64,000 bases of DNA from DATAAP01 sp041690495 (GCA_041690495.1 JAWLHE010000010.1:1-64000); one strand, 5' to 3'. Shown: positions 17,991 through 25,862, counted from the first letter of the stretch. The notes: generated by a model from the sequence alone, not told the origin. Made by a program: numbers and translations.

Positions 17991-18485
17991 CTATTTCAGC
18001 GTTTCGCTCGGATAGACGCCCCAGAACTCGGCGCGGGGCAGCCAGCCCTTGATGCCGCTGGCCTCGAGCCGGCAGAACCGGCCCTCGCATTCGATCAGCT
18101 CGGCGATCACCCCCGGCTCCAGGCGGGCGACCTCGGACGAGCCGGGCTCCGGGCGGCGGCGCAGGCTGCGCACCTCGCCCGTGACGATCGCGTAGCGCTT
18201 GCCCGACAGCATGCTCTGGTGCACCCAGCCCTCGGCGCCCTCGATGTCGCGGACCTTGCGCCAGTGCTCGAACTGCTCGACCACTTCCACCGGCATGTTG
18301 CGGCGCTGGAAGACCCATTCGACCGGATAGCGCACCCCGGGGCCGGTGCGCACATTGACCTCTTCCGAGCGCAGGCTGACATAGCGCGGCACCGGCAGGC
18401 TGTCGCCGGCGCCGCTCTGGCCGAGCGCCGGCGGGGCCGCGATAGCGGCGAGTGCGCCGAACAGGAATGCGAAGCGGCGAAGCAT
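17991..18485 (-). CDS. Secreted SH3-domain protein
   Basis: Encodes 164 residues from ATG 18485 (MLRRFAFLFGALAA), a clear Sec signal peptide with cleavage near ALGQ-SG. Two bacterial SH3 (SH3b, SH3_4-like) repeats follow: VNVRTGPGVRYPVEWVFQ with EHWRKVRDIEGAEGWVH, and VRSLRRRPEPGSSEVARL with CRLEASGIKGWLPRAEFWG. Such periplasmic proteins are usually thought to bind cell-wall peptides; the ligand is not known. It is divergent from the dehydrogenase gene (135 nt between starts). Confidence 0.82.
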   Translation of the reverse strand: MLRRFAFLFGALAAIAAPPALGQSGAGDSLPVPRYVSLRSEEVNVRTGPGVRYPVEWVFQRRNMPVEVVEQFEHWRKVRDIEGAEGWVHQSMLSGKRYAIVTGEVRSLRRRPEPGSSEVARLEPGVIAELIECEGRFCRLEASGIKGWLPRAEFWGVYPSETLK

Positions 18486-18620
18486 GGGCGGGATTATAGG
18501 AATCGGCGGGCCGGAGAGAAGCCGCTCGTGCATGGGGCAGCCGCTGGCGCCGTGCTAGACAGTCTTCGCCCTACTTGCTAACCCTTCGCGACCAGCTTCG
18601 CCGCCCAAGGAAATCGCAAC

Positions 18621-19607
18621 ATGCCGCTGCGCCGCCCGCTCGTCATCGTCACGCGCAAGCTGCCGGACGTGATCGAGACGCGGATGATGGAGCTGTTCGA
18701 CGCCCGCCTGAATCTCGAGGACCGGCAGATGACGGCGGCCGAACTGGCCGATGCGGCCGCCGTGGCCCAGGTTCTGGTGCCGACCGTCACCGACCGCATC
18801 GACAAGGCCGTGCTCGCCAAGGCCGGCCCCGAGCTCAAGCTGATCGCCTCGTTCGGCACCGGCGTCGACCATGTCGATCTCGACGAGGCGAGGACACGCG
18901 GAATTACGGTGACCAACACGCCGGGCGTGCTGACCGAGGACACCGCCGACATGACGATGGCGCTGATTCTTGCGGTGATGCGCCGGACCGGCGAGGGCGA
19001 GCGGCTGGTGCGCGGCGGCGGGTGGACGGGCTGGTCGCCGACCTCGATGCTGGGGACCCGCGTCGGCGGCAAGCGCCTCGGCATCGTCGGCATGGGCAGG
19101 ATCGGCACCGCGGTGGCGCGGCGTGCGCGCGGCTTCGGGCTGTCGATCCATTACCACAACCGGCGTCGCCTGCACGCCGACGCCGAGGCGGAGCTCGAGG
19201 CGACCTACTGGGAAAGCCTCGACCAGATGCTCGCCCACATGGACGTCATTTCCGTCAACTGCCCGCACACGCCGGCGACGTTCCACCTGCTCTCGGCGCG
19301 GCGCCTCAAGCTGGTGCGGCCGCACGCCTTCATCGTCAACACGGCGCGCGGCAACGTCGTCGATGAGGCGGCGCTGGCCGATCGCCTGGCTGCGCGCGAG
19401 ATCGCCGGCGCCGCACTCGACGTTTACGAGCACGAGCCGGCGATAAACCGCAAGCTGCTCGGCCTCGACAACGTCGTGCTGTTGCCGCACATGGGCTCGG
19501 CGACGCTGGAAGGACGCATCGCCATGGGCGAGAAGGTCCTCATCAATATCAAGACCTTCATCGACGGCCACTCGCCGCCCGACCGCGTCCTGTCGACGAT
19601 GTTCTGA
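18621..19607 (+). CDS. D-2-hydroxyacid dehydrogenase (glyoxylate/hydroxypyruvate reductase type)
   Basis: Encodes 328 residues. The NAD(P)-dependent D-2-hydroxyacid dehydrogenase fold is clear: IASFGTGVDHVDLDEARTRG, the dinucleotide-binding loop LGIVGMGRIGTAVARRARGF (about 155), and the block FIVNTARGNVVDEAALADRL. The catalytic triad is carried by NTARG (Arg), DVYEHEP (Glu) and LLPHMGSAT (His). Asn-Arg-Arg after the second strand (HYHNRRR) favours NADPH. Likely substrates are glyoxylate or hydroxypyruvate; the sequence alone does not decide. Confidence 0.9.
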   Translation: MPLRRPLVIVTRKLPDVIETRMMELFDARLNLEDRQMTAAELADAAAVAQVLVPTVTDRIDKAVLAKAGPELKLIASFGTGVDHVDLDEARTRGITVTNTPGVLTEDTADMTMALILAVMRRTGEGERLVRGGGWTGWSPTSMLGTRVGGKRLGIVGMGRIGTAVARRARGFGLSIHYHNRRRLHADAEAELEATYWESLDQMLAHMDVISVNCPHTPATFHLLSARRLKLVRPHAFIVNTARGNVVDEAALADRLAAREIAGAALDVYEHEPAINRKLLGLDNVVLLPHMGSATLEGRIAMGEKVLINIKTFIDGHSPPDRVLSTMF

Positions 19608-19657
19608 TCTGCGGCGTTCAGGCGAAAAAGGAAAAACAGGAAATGCGTCCCCTGCGG

Positions 19658-19678
19658 CCCCCGGATCAGGTCCGGGGG
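19658..19678. repeat. Palindromic repeat unit with TCAGG loop
   Basis: CCCCCGGA (19658-19665), loop TCAGG, TCCGGGGG (19671-19678). Same loop and size as the units at 19750-19770 and 30427-30447, so these are members of one dispersed family typical of alphaproteobacteria. It lies in the convergent gap after the dehydrogenase gene. Confidence 0.5.
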
Positions 19679-19749
19679 TGATCCGCGGGGCCATGGTGGC
19701 GCGTCGCGGACCGCGCCAGGTTGGTACGATCGGGCCGCGGTGCGATGGA

Positions 19750-19770
19750 TGCGCGGGTCAGGCCCGCGCA
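19750..19770. repeat. Palindromic repeat unit with TCAGG loop
   Basis: TGCGCGGG (19750-19757), loop TCAGG, CCCGCGCA (19763-19770), within ATGGATGCG..GCATGACGC. Member of the same family as 19658-19678 and 30427-30447. It separates the convergent dehydrogenase and BNR-protein genes. Confidence 0.52.
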
Positions 19771-19822
19771 TGACGCATTTATCGCGTGTTCAATCGTGCG
19801 GCGGGCCGAATCGGCACCCGTC

Positions 19823-20911
19823 TCACGCCTGCGCGAAGCGCACGGCAGCGACCGGCGGCAGGCGCGCGTCGGGCGTCGTCCAGGACTCGCCGCCGTCCTC
19901 CGAGATCCATAGCCCGCCGCTGGTCGAGCCGAAGGCGAGGCGCTCGCCGGTGCCGTCGACCGCCAGCGCGTGGCGATACACCAGGTCGTAGGCGTGGCGC
20001 TGCGGCAGGCCGTTGCCGAGCACGTCGAAGCTCCTGCCGCCGTCGCGCGTGCGTGCGACGACCAGCTTGCCGTCCACGGGATAGCGCCGCTCGTCCTTGA
20101 CCGCCGGCACGAACCATGCGGTGTCCGGATCATTCGGATGTGCCGCCACGGCGAAGCCGAATTTCGACGGCCGCACCGCCGTCAGCTCCGTCCACGTGGC
20201 GCCGCCGTCCTCGGAGCGGAACACGCCATTATGGTGCTGGCACCACATCACCTCCGGATGCGCCGCGCAGCGCGCGAGCTGGTGCACGTCCTGCGAGATC
20301 GGGTCCTCGCGCAGCTCCGGCGGCATGTACTCGGCATAGAGGCCGCGATTGATGAGGCGCCACGACTGGCCTTCGTCGGTGCTCGCCCACACGCCGCCGC
20401 ACGACACCCCGACGCGGATGTCGGCGGGATTGCGCGGGTTGACCAGCACGGTGCTGAGTCCGGGCTGCTCGCCGCCGGCCACGCCGCCGAACTTGCGGCG
20501 CTCCGGCATGAACCACAGCGGCTCGTTGAGCGTCCAGGACTCGCCGCCGTCGTCGGAGCGGAACAGCGCGCCGGGCATCGTGCCGGCCCACAGCCGGCCG
20601 TTCACGCCGCCCGGCTCGAGTCCCCAGATGCGGCCGAGCGTCCAGGGGTGGGGGTCGTCCTTTGCATCGTCCGGCTTCGGCGGGAAGGCCGGCGCGGGCA
20701 GCTCGCTCCACGCGCCGTTGCCGCCGCGCCGCCACAGCTTTGCGCCGAAATGGCCGAGATCGAGCGCCGCGTAGACCGTGCCGTCCTTCTGCGCCAGCAC
20801 CGCGGAGACCGGATCGCCCAGGAAGTGCGTCTCGACGATGTCCCACGAGCCGTTGCGGCGCGCGAGTTCGAACAGCCCCTTGCGGGTCCCGACATGAATG
20901 CGGTCAGACAT
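19823..20911 (-). CDS. BNR/Asp-box repeat protein (sialidase-like beta propeller)
   Basis: Encodes 362 residues with no signal peptide. Five Asp-box motifs (SxDxGxxW type) are visible: RSDDGGESWTL, STDEGQSWRL, RSEDGGATWTE, TRDGGRSFDV and SEDGGESWTT, spread along the chain as in a beta propeller. The start MSDRIHVGTRKGLFELAR is typical of cytoplasmic BNR proteins annotated as exo-alpha-sialidase-like, but the arginine triad of true sialidases is not recognisable, so no enzyme activity is assigned. It is the last of four tightly spaced leftward genes, 13 nt after the MoaD-like gene. The family often neighbours a MoaD/ThiS-like gene; why is unknown. Confidence 0.8.
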   Translation of the reverse strand: MSDRIHVGTRKGLFELARRNGSWDIVETHFLGDPVSAVLAQKDGTVYAALDLGHFGAKLWRRGGNGAWSELPAPAFPPKPDDAKDDPHPWTLGRIWGLEPGGVNGRLWAGTMPGALFRSDDGGESWTLNEPLWFMPERRKFGGVAGGEQPGLSTVLVNPRNPADIRVGVSCGGVWASTDEGQSWRLINRGLYAEYMPPELREDPISQDVHQLARCAAHPEVMWCQHHNGVFRSEDGGATWTELTAVRPSKFGFAVAAHPNDPDTAWFVPAVKDERRYPVDGKLVVARTRDGGRSFDVLGNGLPQRHAYDLVYRHALAVDGTGERLAFGSTSGGLWISEDGGESWTTPDARLPPVAAVRFAQA

Positions 20912-20924
20912 CGTTCTTCCTCCC

Positions 20925-21194
20925 TTAGCCGCCGGACAGCGCCTGGAACACGTACACGTCGTCGCGCGCGGCGACCGCGTCGGTCAGCCGGACGCGGTCG
21001 CTCGCCGGGCGGTCGTTGATGTAGACGGCGACGTGCCGGCGCAGCGCGCCCTGCTCGTCGAGAACATAGCCGCGCAGCGCCGGTTGCGCCGCGAACGCGG
21101 CGGCGAGCGCGGCACCCAGCGTGGCACCCTCCACCTCGACGGTGGGCGCCTCGTGGAAGCGCGCGAGCGCGCGGGTGAAGGAAACCCTGGGCAC
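20925..21194 (-). CDS. MoaD/ThiS-family ubiquitin-like protein
   Basis: Encodes 89 residues ending in Ser-Gly-Gly (VYVFQALSGG), the exposed diglycine tail that E1-like enzymes adenylate and thiocarboxylate in MoaD, ThiS and CysO. The rest fits the beta-grasp fold: VEVEGATLGAALAAAFA, LDEQGALRRHVAVYINDR, VRLTDAVAARDDVYVF. No moaE, thiG or other molybdopterin or thiazole gene is nearby, so this is an orphan carrier. The E1 candidate in the window is the MoeB-type protein at 29456-30256. Gaps to START-like and BNR genes are 11 and 13 nt, so it belongs to that operon. Confidence 0.82.
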   Translation of the reverse strand: MPRVSFTRALARFHEAPTVEVEGATLGAALAAAFAAQPALRGYVLDEQGALRRHVAVYINDRPASDRVRLTDAVAARDDVYVFQALSGG

Positions 21195-21205
21195 GGCCGC
21201 GGCCC

Positions 21206-21745
21206 TTACGTTTCCGCCAGTGTCTTCAGGCTGGCGAGCCCGGCCTCGAAATCCCCGCCGACCATGCTGTCCATGTCGAAGAACACCTGCATGATCTTCG
21301 AGATGAATGGGGAAGGGCCGTGCATGGCCCAGGTGACGTGCGTCGAATCGCCCCGCGGCTCCATCGTGAACTCGACGACGTTGCTGACTTCGAGCGGCCT
21401 GATGAATTCCAGATTGATCGTGACCCTGGACGGCGGCGCCGAGTCCGCGATCACCATGCGGCCGGCGCCGACCTCGCCATTGCCCTCCCAGGCATAGACG
21501 GCGCCCTTGCCGGCCGCCGGGCCGCTGCGGCTCCTCTTCATCGCCGGGTCCTTCTTCTCGTAAGGCGACCAGGCGCCCCAGCGGCCGAAGTCGTTGATCA
21601 GCGCGAAGATCTTCTCGGGAGGCGCCTTGATGCTGGCGGCGCGCTGGATCCGGAACGTGTCGGGCTTGCCGGCCGCGAGCACCAGCACCACGGCGACCGC
21701 CGCGGCCAGCAGCCCCGCGGCGCTGATTGCGATTTTCCTGATCAT
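21206..21745 (-). CDS. SRPBCC (START-like) family protein with N-terminal membrane anchor
   Basis: Encodes 179 residues from ATG 21745. Residues 1-27 form a single hydrophobic segment (KIAISAAGLLAAAVAVVLVL), then the SRPBCC ligand-binding fold: IKAPPEKIFALINDFGRWG, GAWSPYEKKDPAMKRSRSG, VYAWEGNGEVGAGRM and THVTWAMHGPSPFISKIMQV. Members bind hydrophobic ligands; the ligand here is unknown. The anchor probably keeps the domain on the periplasmic face, though orientation is not certain. It lies 23 nt after DUF1428 and 11 nt before the MoaD-like gene, so it is cotranscribed. Confidence 0.82.
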   Translation of the reverse strand: MIRKIAISAAGLLAAAVAVVLVLAAGKPDTFRIQRAASIKAPPEKIFALINDFGRWGAWSPYEKKDPAMKRSRSGPAAGKGAVYAWEGNGEVGAGRMVIADSAPPSRVTINLEFIRPLEVSNVVEFTMEPRGDSTHVTWAMHGPSPFISKIMQVFFDMDSMVGGDFEAGLASLKTLAET

Positions 21746-21768
21746 CGTCTCCTCCGATCTGCCGGTTA

Positions 21769-22125
21769 TCAGGCCGAGACGATGGTCTTGAAGCCGCCGT
21801 AGCACATGCGCTTGACGTCGAACGGCATTGTCTTCATGTCCATGTTCGTCAGGCGCTTGTCCTTCATCACCTTCGCGTTGACGCGGTCGCGATGCGCGCG
21901 CGACTTGAACACGATCCACGAGAAGAACACCGTCTCGCCGCGCTTCAGCTTCATCAGCTTGGAGAACGACACGCCCATCTTGACGTCGAGATCCTCGCCG
22001 ACGCATTCGCGGAACTCGAGCGCGCCGTGCTCGCGCCAGATCTTGCCGGCCTTCTGCGCCATGCGGCGATAGTCCTGGAGCCGCTTCTTCGGCACGGGCA
22101 GAACGAAGCCATCGACGAATTGCAT
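21769..22125 (-). CDS. DUF1428 family protein
   Basis: Encodes 118 residues from ATG 22125 with Shine-Dalgarno GGGAAGG. Recognised from MQFVDGFVLPVPKKRLQDYR, VKMGVSFSKLMKLKRGETVF and VMKDKRLTNMDMKTMPFDVK; it ends near RMCYGGF. DUF1428 proteins have a dimeric alpha-beta-barrel-like fold and no settled function. First gene of a four-gene leftward operon, starting 57 nt from the divergent MarR gene across a palindromic site, which implies shared control by that regulator. Confidence 0.86.
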   Translation of the reverse strand: MQFVDGFVLPVPKKRLQDYRRMAQKAGKIWREHGALEFRECVGEDLDVKMGVSFSKLMKLKRGETVFFSWIVFKSRAHRDRVNAKVMKDKRLTNMDMKTMPFDVKRMCYGGFKTIVSA

Positions 22126-22148
22126 GCGAACCTTCCCGTTGTCCGAGG

Positions 22149-22176
22149 TTGACAATTGGGTTGATATCAACATAAT
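22149..22176 (+). promoter_or_regulatory. MarR promoter with palindromic operator in the spacer
   Basis: TTGACA (22149-22154) and CATAAT (22171-22176) at 16-nt spacing. The perfect 12-bp palindrome GTTGATATCAAC (22160-22171) lies in the spacer and touches the -10. Transcription from this promoter would begin close to the A of the MarR ATG at 22183, so the message is probably leaderless. A bound dimer would block RNA polymerase here and probably also the divergent DUF1428 promoter. Confidence 0.58.
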
Positions 22177-22182
22177 AAAACG

Positions 22183-22626
22183 ATGTCAAGCTTCGACGTC
22201 CTGCCGTTCGTCCTGACGCATCAGGTGCGTGACACCTGCCTGTGCCTCCATGTGCAGCGGGCGGCGCGGGCGCTGGCGCGGCGCTTCGACGATGCGCTGC
22301 GGCCGGTGGGGCTGACCAACGGCCAGTTCTCGATGCTGATGTCGCTCAACCGGCCTGTGGCCGCGAGCATGGGCAGCGTGTCGGCCGTGCTGGCGATGGA
22401 CCGCACGACGCTCACGGCCAATCTCAAGCCGCTCGAGCGGCGTGGACTGGTGAAGGTCGCGGTCGATCCGGACGACCGGCGCAGCCGCCAGCTGACGCTG
22501 ACCGCGAAGGGCCGGGCCGTGCTCGCAGAGGCCGTGCCCGTGTGGAAGCGCACCCACGCGGCGATCGAGCGGCTGCTTCCGCGCGGTGCCGACGACCTTC
22601 GCGCCGATCTCCGCGCGCTGTCCTGA
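22183..22626 (+). CDS. MarR-family transcriptional regulator
   Basis: Encodes 147 residues. Winged helix-turn-helix with MarR features: QRAARALARRFDDALRPVGL, TNGQFSMLMSLNR, the recognition helix MDRTTLTANLKPLERRGLV and the wing KVAVDPDDRRSRQLTLTAKG. MarR proteins are dimeric repressors released by small phenolic ligands or oxidation. Two cysteines (CLCLHV, residues 19-21) near the N-terminus could serve redox sensing. The palindrome in its own promoter is the likely operator. No Shine-Dalgarno is seen, which fits a leaderless message. Confidence 0.9.
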   Translation: MSSFDVLPFVLTHQVRDTCLCLHVQRAARALARRFDDALRPVGLTNGQFSMLMSLNRPVAASMGSVSAVLAMDRTTLTANLKPLERRGLVKVAVDPDDRRSRQLTLTAKGRAVLAEAVPVWKRTHAAIERLLPRGADDLRADLRALS

Positions 22627-22656
22627 ACCCGAATTCGAGAAAAGGGACGAAGTGCC

Positions 22657-23979
22657 ATGATCACGCGCCGATCGCTGATGGCCGGAGTGCCGGCGGCCGG
22701 TGTTGCCGCTTGTGCATCGGCGGTGCCTGTGCGTCAGGCCGGCGCGAGCAGGACGAGCCCACGGAGGAAGGAGACGATGAGCGGCGGCGGATTGTCCAGG
22801 ACGCGGCTCGGCCGCATGCACGATGTCATGGCCGGCCATGTCGAACGCGGCCAGGTGCCTGGCCTCGTCACCCTGGTGAGCCGGCGCGACGAGGTTCATG
22901 TCGATGCGATCGGCACGATGGCGGTCGGCGGCGCCGCGCCAATGCGGCGCGACACGATCTTCCGCATCGCCTCGGTGACCAAGCCGGTCACCGCCGTTGC
23001 GGCGATGATCCTGGTCGAGGAGGCCAGGCTGCGGCTGGACGATCCGGTCGACCACTGGCTGCCGGAGCTGGCGGATCGCAAGGTGCTGAAGCGGCTCGAC
23101 GGTCCGGTCGACGACACCGTTCCCGCCAGCCGGCCGATCACGCTGCGCGATCTGCTGACCTTCCGGCTGGGCTACGGCGCGGTGATGGTGTTTCCCAGCC
23201 GGTATCCGATCCAGAAGGCGATGGAGGAGGCTGGGGTCGCTCCCGGTCCGGTTCTCCCGTCGCTTCCGGCCGACGAGCTGATGAAGCGCTACGGCGGCCT
23301 GCCGCTGCTGCACCAGCCCGGCGAGAGATGGACCTACAACAGCGGCTCCGACATCCTCGGCGTGCTGATCGAGCGGGTGACGGGGCAGACTCTCGGGACG
23401 TTTTTCCGCGAGCGCGTCTTCGCGCCGCTCGGCATGACGGACACAGCGTTCCACGTGCCGGAGGAGAAGCTCGATCGCCTTGCCACCTTCTATATGGCCG
23501 ATCCCGCGACCGGCCGGCTCGCGGTGTTCGACGAGGCGCGCGGCGGCAGGTTCTCGAAGCCGGCGGTGTTCGAGTCCGGCGCCGGCGGTCTGGTCTCGAC
23601 CGTCGGCGATCTCCTCGCCTTCGGCCGCATGATGCTGAACAAGGGCAGGTTCGGGAACGAGCGCATCCTGTCGCGGCTGTCGGTCGAGCTGATGACCGCC
23701 GACCACATCACGCCGGAGCAGAAGGCTGTATCGCCATTCTTTCCGAATTTCTGGGACAATCGCGGCTGGGGCTTCGGCGTCTCGATCATCACCAGGCGCG
23801 ACGACGTGGCGGGCGTGCCCGGCCGGTTCGGCTGGGACGGTGGCTATGGCACGTCCTGGTACGTGGACCCGAAGGAGGACCTCGTCGGGATCCTGATGAC
23901 CCAGCGCCTGTGGGATTCCACCTTCCTGGCGATCCACCAGGATTTCTGGACCTCCGCCTACCAGGCGATCGACGACTGA
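22657..23979 (+). CDS. Class C beta-lactamase-like serine hydrolase, predicted Tat-exported
   Basis: Encodes 440 residues. The N-terminus MITRRSLMAGVPAAGVAACA has a twin-arginine motif and a possible lipobox (VAAC), so export and lipidation are likely. The serine hydrolase motifs are present: SVTK (SxxK, about 110), YNSG (YxN, about 228), and a C-terminal GWDGGYGTSW in place of the KTG-like box. This matches the esterase/DD-peptidase/EstB type rather than an antibiotic-hydrolysing AmpC. It follows the MarR gene by 30 nt and is probably cotranscribed. Confidence 0.9.
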   Translation: MITRRSLMAGVPAAGVAACASAVPVRQAGASRTSPRRKETMSGGGLSRTRLGRMHDVMAGHVERGQVPGLVTLVSRRDEVHVDAIGTMAVGGAAPMRRDTIFRIASVTKPVTAVAAMILVEEARLRLDDPVDHWLPELADRKVLKRLDGPVDDTVPASRPITLRDLLTFRLGYGAVMVFPSRYPIQKAMEEAGVAPGPVLPSLPADELMKRYGGLPLLHQPGERWTYNSGSDILGVLIERVTGQTLGTFFRERVFAPLGMTDTAFHVPEEKLDRLATFYMADPATGRLAVFDEARGGRFSKPAVFESGAGGLVSTVGDLLAFGRMMLNKGRFGNERILSRLSVELMTADHITPEQKAVSPFFPNFWDNRGWGFGVSIITRRDDVAGVPGRFGWDGGYGTSWYVDPKEDLVGILMTQRLWDSTFLAIHQDFWTSAYQAIDD

Positions 23980-24042
23980 ACACCGTAAGCCGGATTTTTC
24001 GATCCCGTCGTCAGTCAACCCGAGCCCCAACAAGGAGATGAC

Positions 24043-24462
24043 ATGCAAGTCCAGCCCTATCTGTTCTTTGACGGCCGCTGCGATGAGGCCATTGCGTTCT
24101 ACAAGAAGGCGCTCGGCGCCGAGGTGACGATGCTGATGCGCTTCAAGGACAATCCGGAGCCGCCGCAGCCGGGCAGCGGCTGCGGACCGGGAGGCGCGCC
24201 GGACAAGGTCATGCACTCCGCCTTCCGGATCGGCAGCACCGAAGTGATGGCGTCCGACGGGAATTGCGCGGGCAAGCCGAGCTTCCAGGGCTTTGCGCTG
24301 ACGATCGACGCCCGCGACGAGGCGCATGCGAAGCAGCTGTTCGGCGCGCTCAGCGAGGGCGGCCAGGTGCAGATGCCGCTGGGCAAGACCTTCTTCTCCC
24401 CGGCATTCGGCATGGTCGCCGACCGCTTCGGCGTCGCCTGGATGGTGATCGTGCCGCAGTAG
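24043..24462 (+). CDS. VOC superfamily protein (PhnB-like)
   Basis: Encodes 139 residues with Shine-Dalgarno AAGGAG. The PhnB / 3-demethylubiquinone methyltransferase-like VOC fold is clear: QPYLFFDGRCDEAIAFYKKA, LGAEVTMLMRFKDNPEP, VMHSAFRIGSTEVMASD, GFALTIDARDEAHAKQLF and FFSPAFGMVADRFGVAWMV. Such proteins lack a proven shared reaction. Members often cluster with SRPBCC and DUF1428 genes, as here across the MarR promoter. It ends the rightward operon and is followed by a long hairpin. Confidence 0.88.
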   Translation: MQVQPYLFFDGRCDEAIAFYKKALGAEVTMLMRFKDNPEPPQPGSGCGPGGAPDKVMHSAFRIGSTEVMASDGNCAGKPSFQGFALTIDARDEAHAKQLFGALSEGGQVQMPLGKTFFSPAFGMVADRFGVAWMVIVPQ

Positions 24463-24490
24463 CCGCGGCCGTCTCGGCGCATTTTGCCCG

Positions 24491-24534
24491 GACCGGCGGC
24501 CGACGATCCTCCGACCGATCGTCGGCCGCCGGTC
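24491..24534. terminator. Perfect 18-bp hairpin between the VOC and dctP genes
   Basis: GACCGGCGGCCGACGATC (24491-24508), loop CTCCGACC, then the exact complement (24517-24534). It follows the VOC stop by 28 nt. No T run follows, so it is a Rho-independent-like stop of uncertain strength or a barrier to exonuclease. It isolates dctP from the preceding operon. Confidence 0.6.
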
Positions 24535-24608
24535 AATGCGCGCTGGACGCGCGTACCGAAACTCCCCACGATGGGAACTGCGTCACCAACGAACGGGAGG
24601 AAACCACC

Positions 24609-25709
24609 ATGAAGAGACGCGTATTCCTGAGGACCGCCGGCGTCGCCGCCGCCGGCGCGGCGGCGACTTCGAGCTTTCCGGCGCCCGCCATCTCGCAGAA
24701 CCGGATCGAATGGCGCTGCGTGACCACCTGGCCGAAGAATTTTCCCGGCCAGGGCACCAGCGCCGAGCGTCTCGCCAAGGCGATCGGCGAGGCCTCGGGC
24801 GGCCGCCTGACCATCAAGGTCTTCGGGGCCGGCGAGCTCGTTCCGGCCTTCGAGAGCTTCGACGCGGTGACCCGCGGCGCCGCTGACTGCATGCACGCCA
24901 CGCCGTACTACTGGCAGAATAAGTCCAAGGCGCTGAACTTCTTCTCGACGGTGCCGTTCGGCCTGACGACGAACGAGCTCTATGCCTGGATCAAGTTCGG
25001 CGGCGGGCAGGAGCTGTGGGACGAGATCTATGACGGCTTCGGCCTCAAGGCGTGGTCGGCCGGGTCGACCGGCGTCCAGATGGGCGGCTGGTACAACAAG
25101 GAGATCAACAGCGTCAGCGATCTCAACGGCCTCAAGATGCGCATTCCGGGGCTGGGCGGCGATGCGCTGCGCAAGCTCGGGGTCACGACCATCAGCCTCC
25201 CGGTCGGCGAGATCTTCTCGGCGCTTCAGTCAGGGGCCATCGACGCCACCGAATGGGTCGGGCCGTTCAACGACCTGGCGCCGGGCTTCTACAAGGTGGC
25301 GAAGTACTACTACTGGCCCGGCATCCACGAGCCCGGCACCGCCGCCGAGTTCACCGTGGACAAGAAGAAGTTCATGGCCCTGCCCAAGGACCTGCAGCAG
25401 ATTGTCGCCTCCTGTGCGGGCGACGAGAGCGAGCGCTTCACCGCGGAGTTCAACTTCCGCAACGGTCAGTCGCTCGAAGTGCTGGTCGGACAGCACAAGG
25501 TTCAGCTCAAGCGCTTCTCAACGGATGTGCTGAAGGCGTGGGGCCAGGCCTCCGGCGAGGTCATCGCCGAGCTTCGCGACCACGGCGATGCGATCACCAA
25601 GCGGGTGGTCGAATCCTTCCTGAAGACGCGGCGCGAGCAGATGGCGTGGAGCCGCATCGGCGACCAGGCGTTCATGAACGCCCGCCTGCTCGACTTCAAA
25701 TACGCCTGA
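24609..25709 (+). CDS. dctP: TRAP transporter substrate-binding protein, DctP family
   Basis: Encodes 366 residues with Shine-Dalgarno GGGAGGAAA. MKRRVFLRTAGVAAAGAAAT carries a twin-arginine signal, so export is by Tat. The DctP fold is seen in WRCVTTWPKNFPGQGTSAER, FGAGELVPAFESFDAVTRGA, GLKMRIPGLGGDALRKLGVT (the family's ligand-binding Arg), and PVGEIFSALQSGAIDATEWV. The AERLAKAIGEASGG start fits the branch often linked to keto acid, mannitol or aromatic uptake, but the substrate cannot be named. It is monocistronic between two strong hairpins; the likely membrane partners DctQM are 1.5 kb away on the other strand. Confidence 0.92.
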   Translation: MKRRVFLRTAGVAAAGAAATSSFPAPAISQNRIEWRCVTTWPKNFPGQGTSAERLAKAIGEASGGRLTIKVFGAGELVPAFESFDAVTRGAADCMHATPYYWQNKSKALNFFSTVPFGLTTNELYAWIKFGGGQELWDEIYDGFGLKAWSAGSTGVQMGGWYNKEINSVSDLNGLKMRIPGLGGDALRKLGVTTISLPVGEIFSALQSGAIDATEWVGPFNDLAPGFYKVAKYYYWPGIHEPGTAAEFTVDKKKFMALPKDLQQIVASCAGDESERFTAEFNFRNGQSLEVLVGQHKVQLKRFSTDVLKAWGQASGEVIAELRDHGDAITKRVVESFLKTRREQMAWSRIGDQAFMNARLLDFKYA

Positions 25710-25713
25710 GCGC

Positions 25714-25750
25714 GCGGGGACCGGGCCGGGATGGCCGGCCCGGTCCCCGC
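25714..25750 (+). terminator. 16-bp hairpin downstream of dctP
   Basis: GCGGGGACCGGGCCGG (25714-25729), loop GATGG, CCGGCCCGGTCCCCGC (25735-25750), 4 nt after the dctP stop. The stem is perfect and very GC-rich, with no T run. It probably ends dctP transcription or protects its 3-prime end. Confidence 0.6.
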
Positions 25751-25862
25751 GGACACAGGGTCTCTGCCGATCGTTCCGGATCCTGCGACGGGTATCTTGA
25801 ACGAGGCCGCCGCCCCGCCGGCCGGCCCCGGGGCAATGACCTCCCTGCATGTCTGCGCCCGG

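Noticed and set aside
22141..22182. Short leader peptide for MarR
   Set aside because: The gap is taken by the promoter and palindrome; no ORF with a ribosome-binding site fits.
22657..23979. Antibiotic-resistance AmpC beta-lactamase
   Set aside because: SxxK and YxN motifs are shared with many esterases, and the KTG box is not a normal AmpC one; the name beta-lactamase-like hydrolase is safer.
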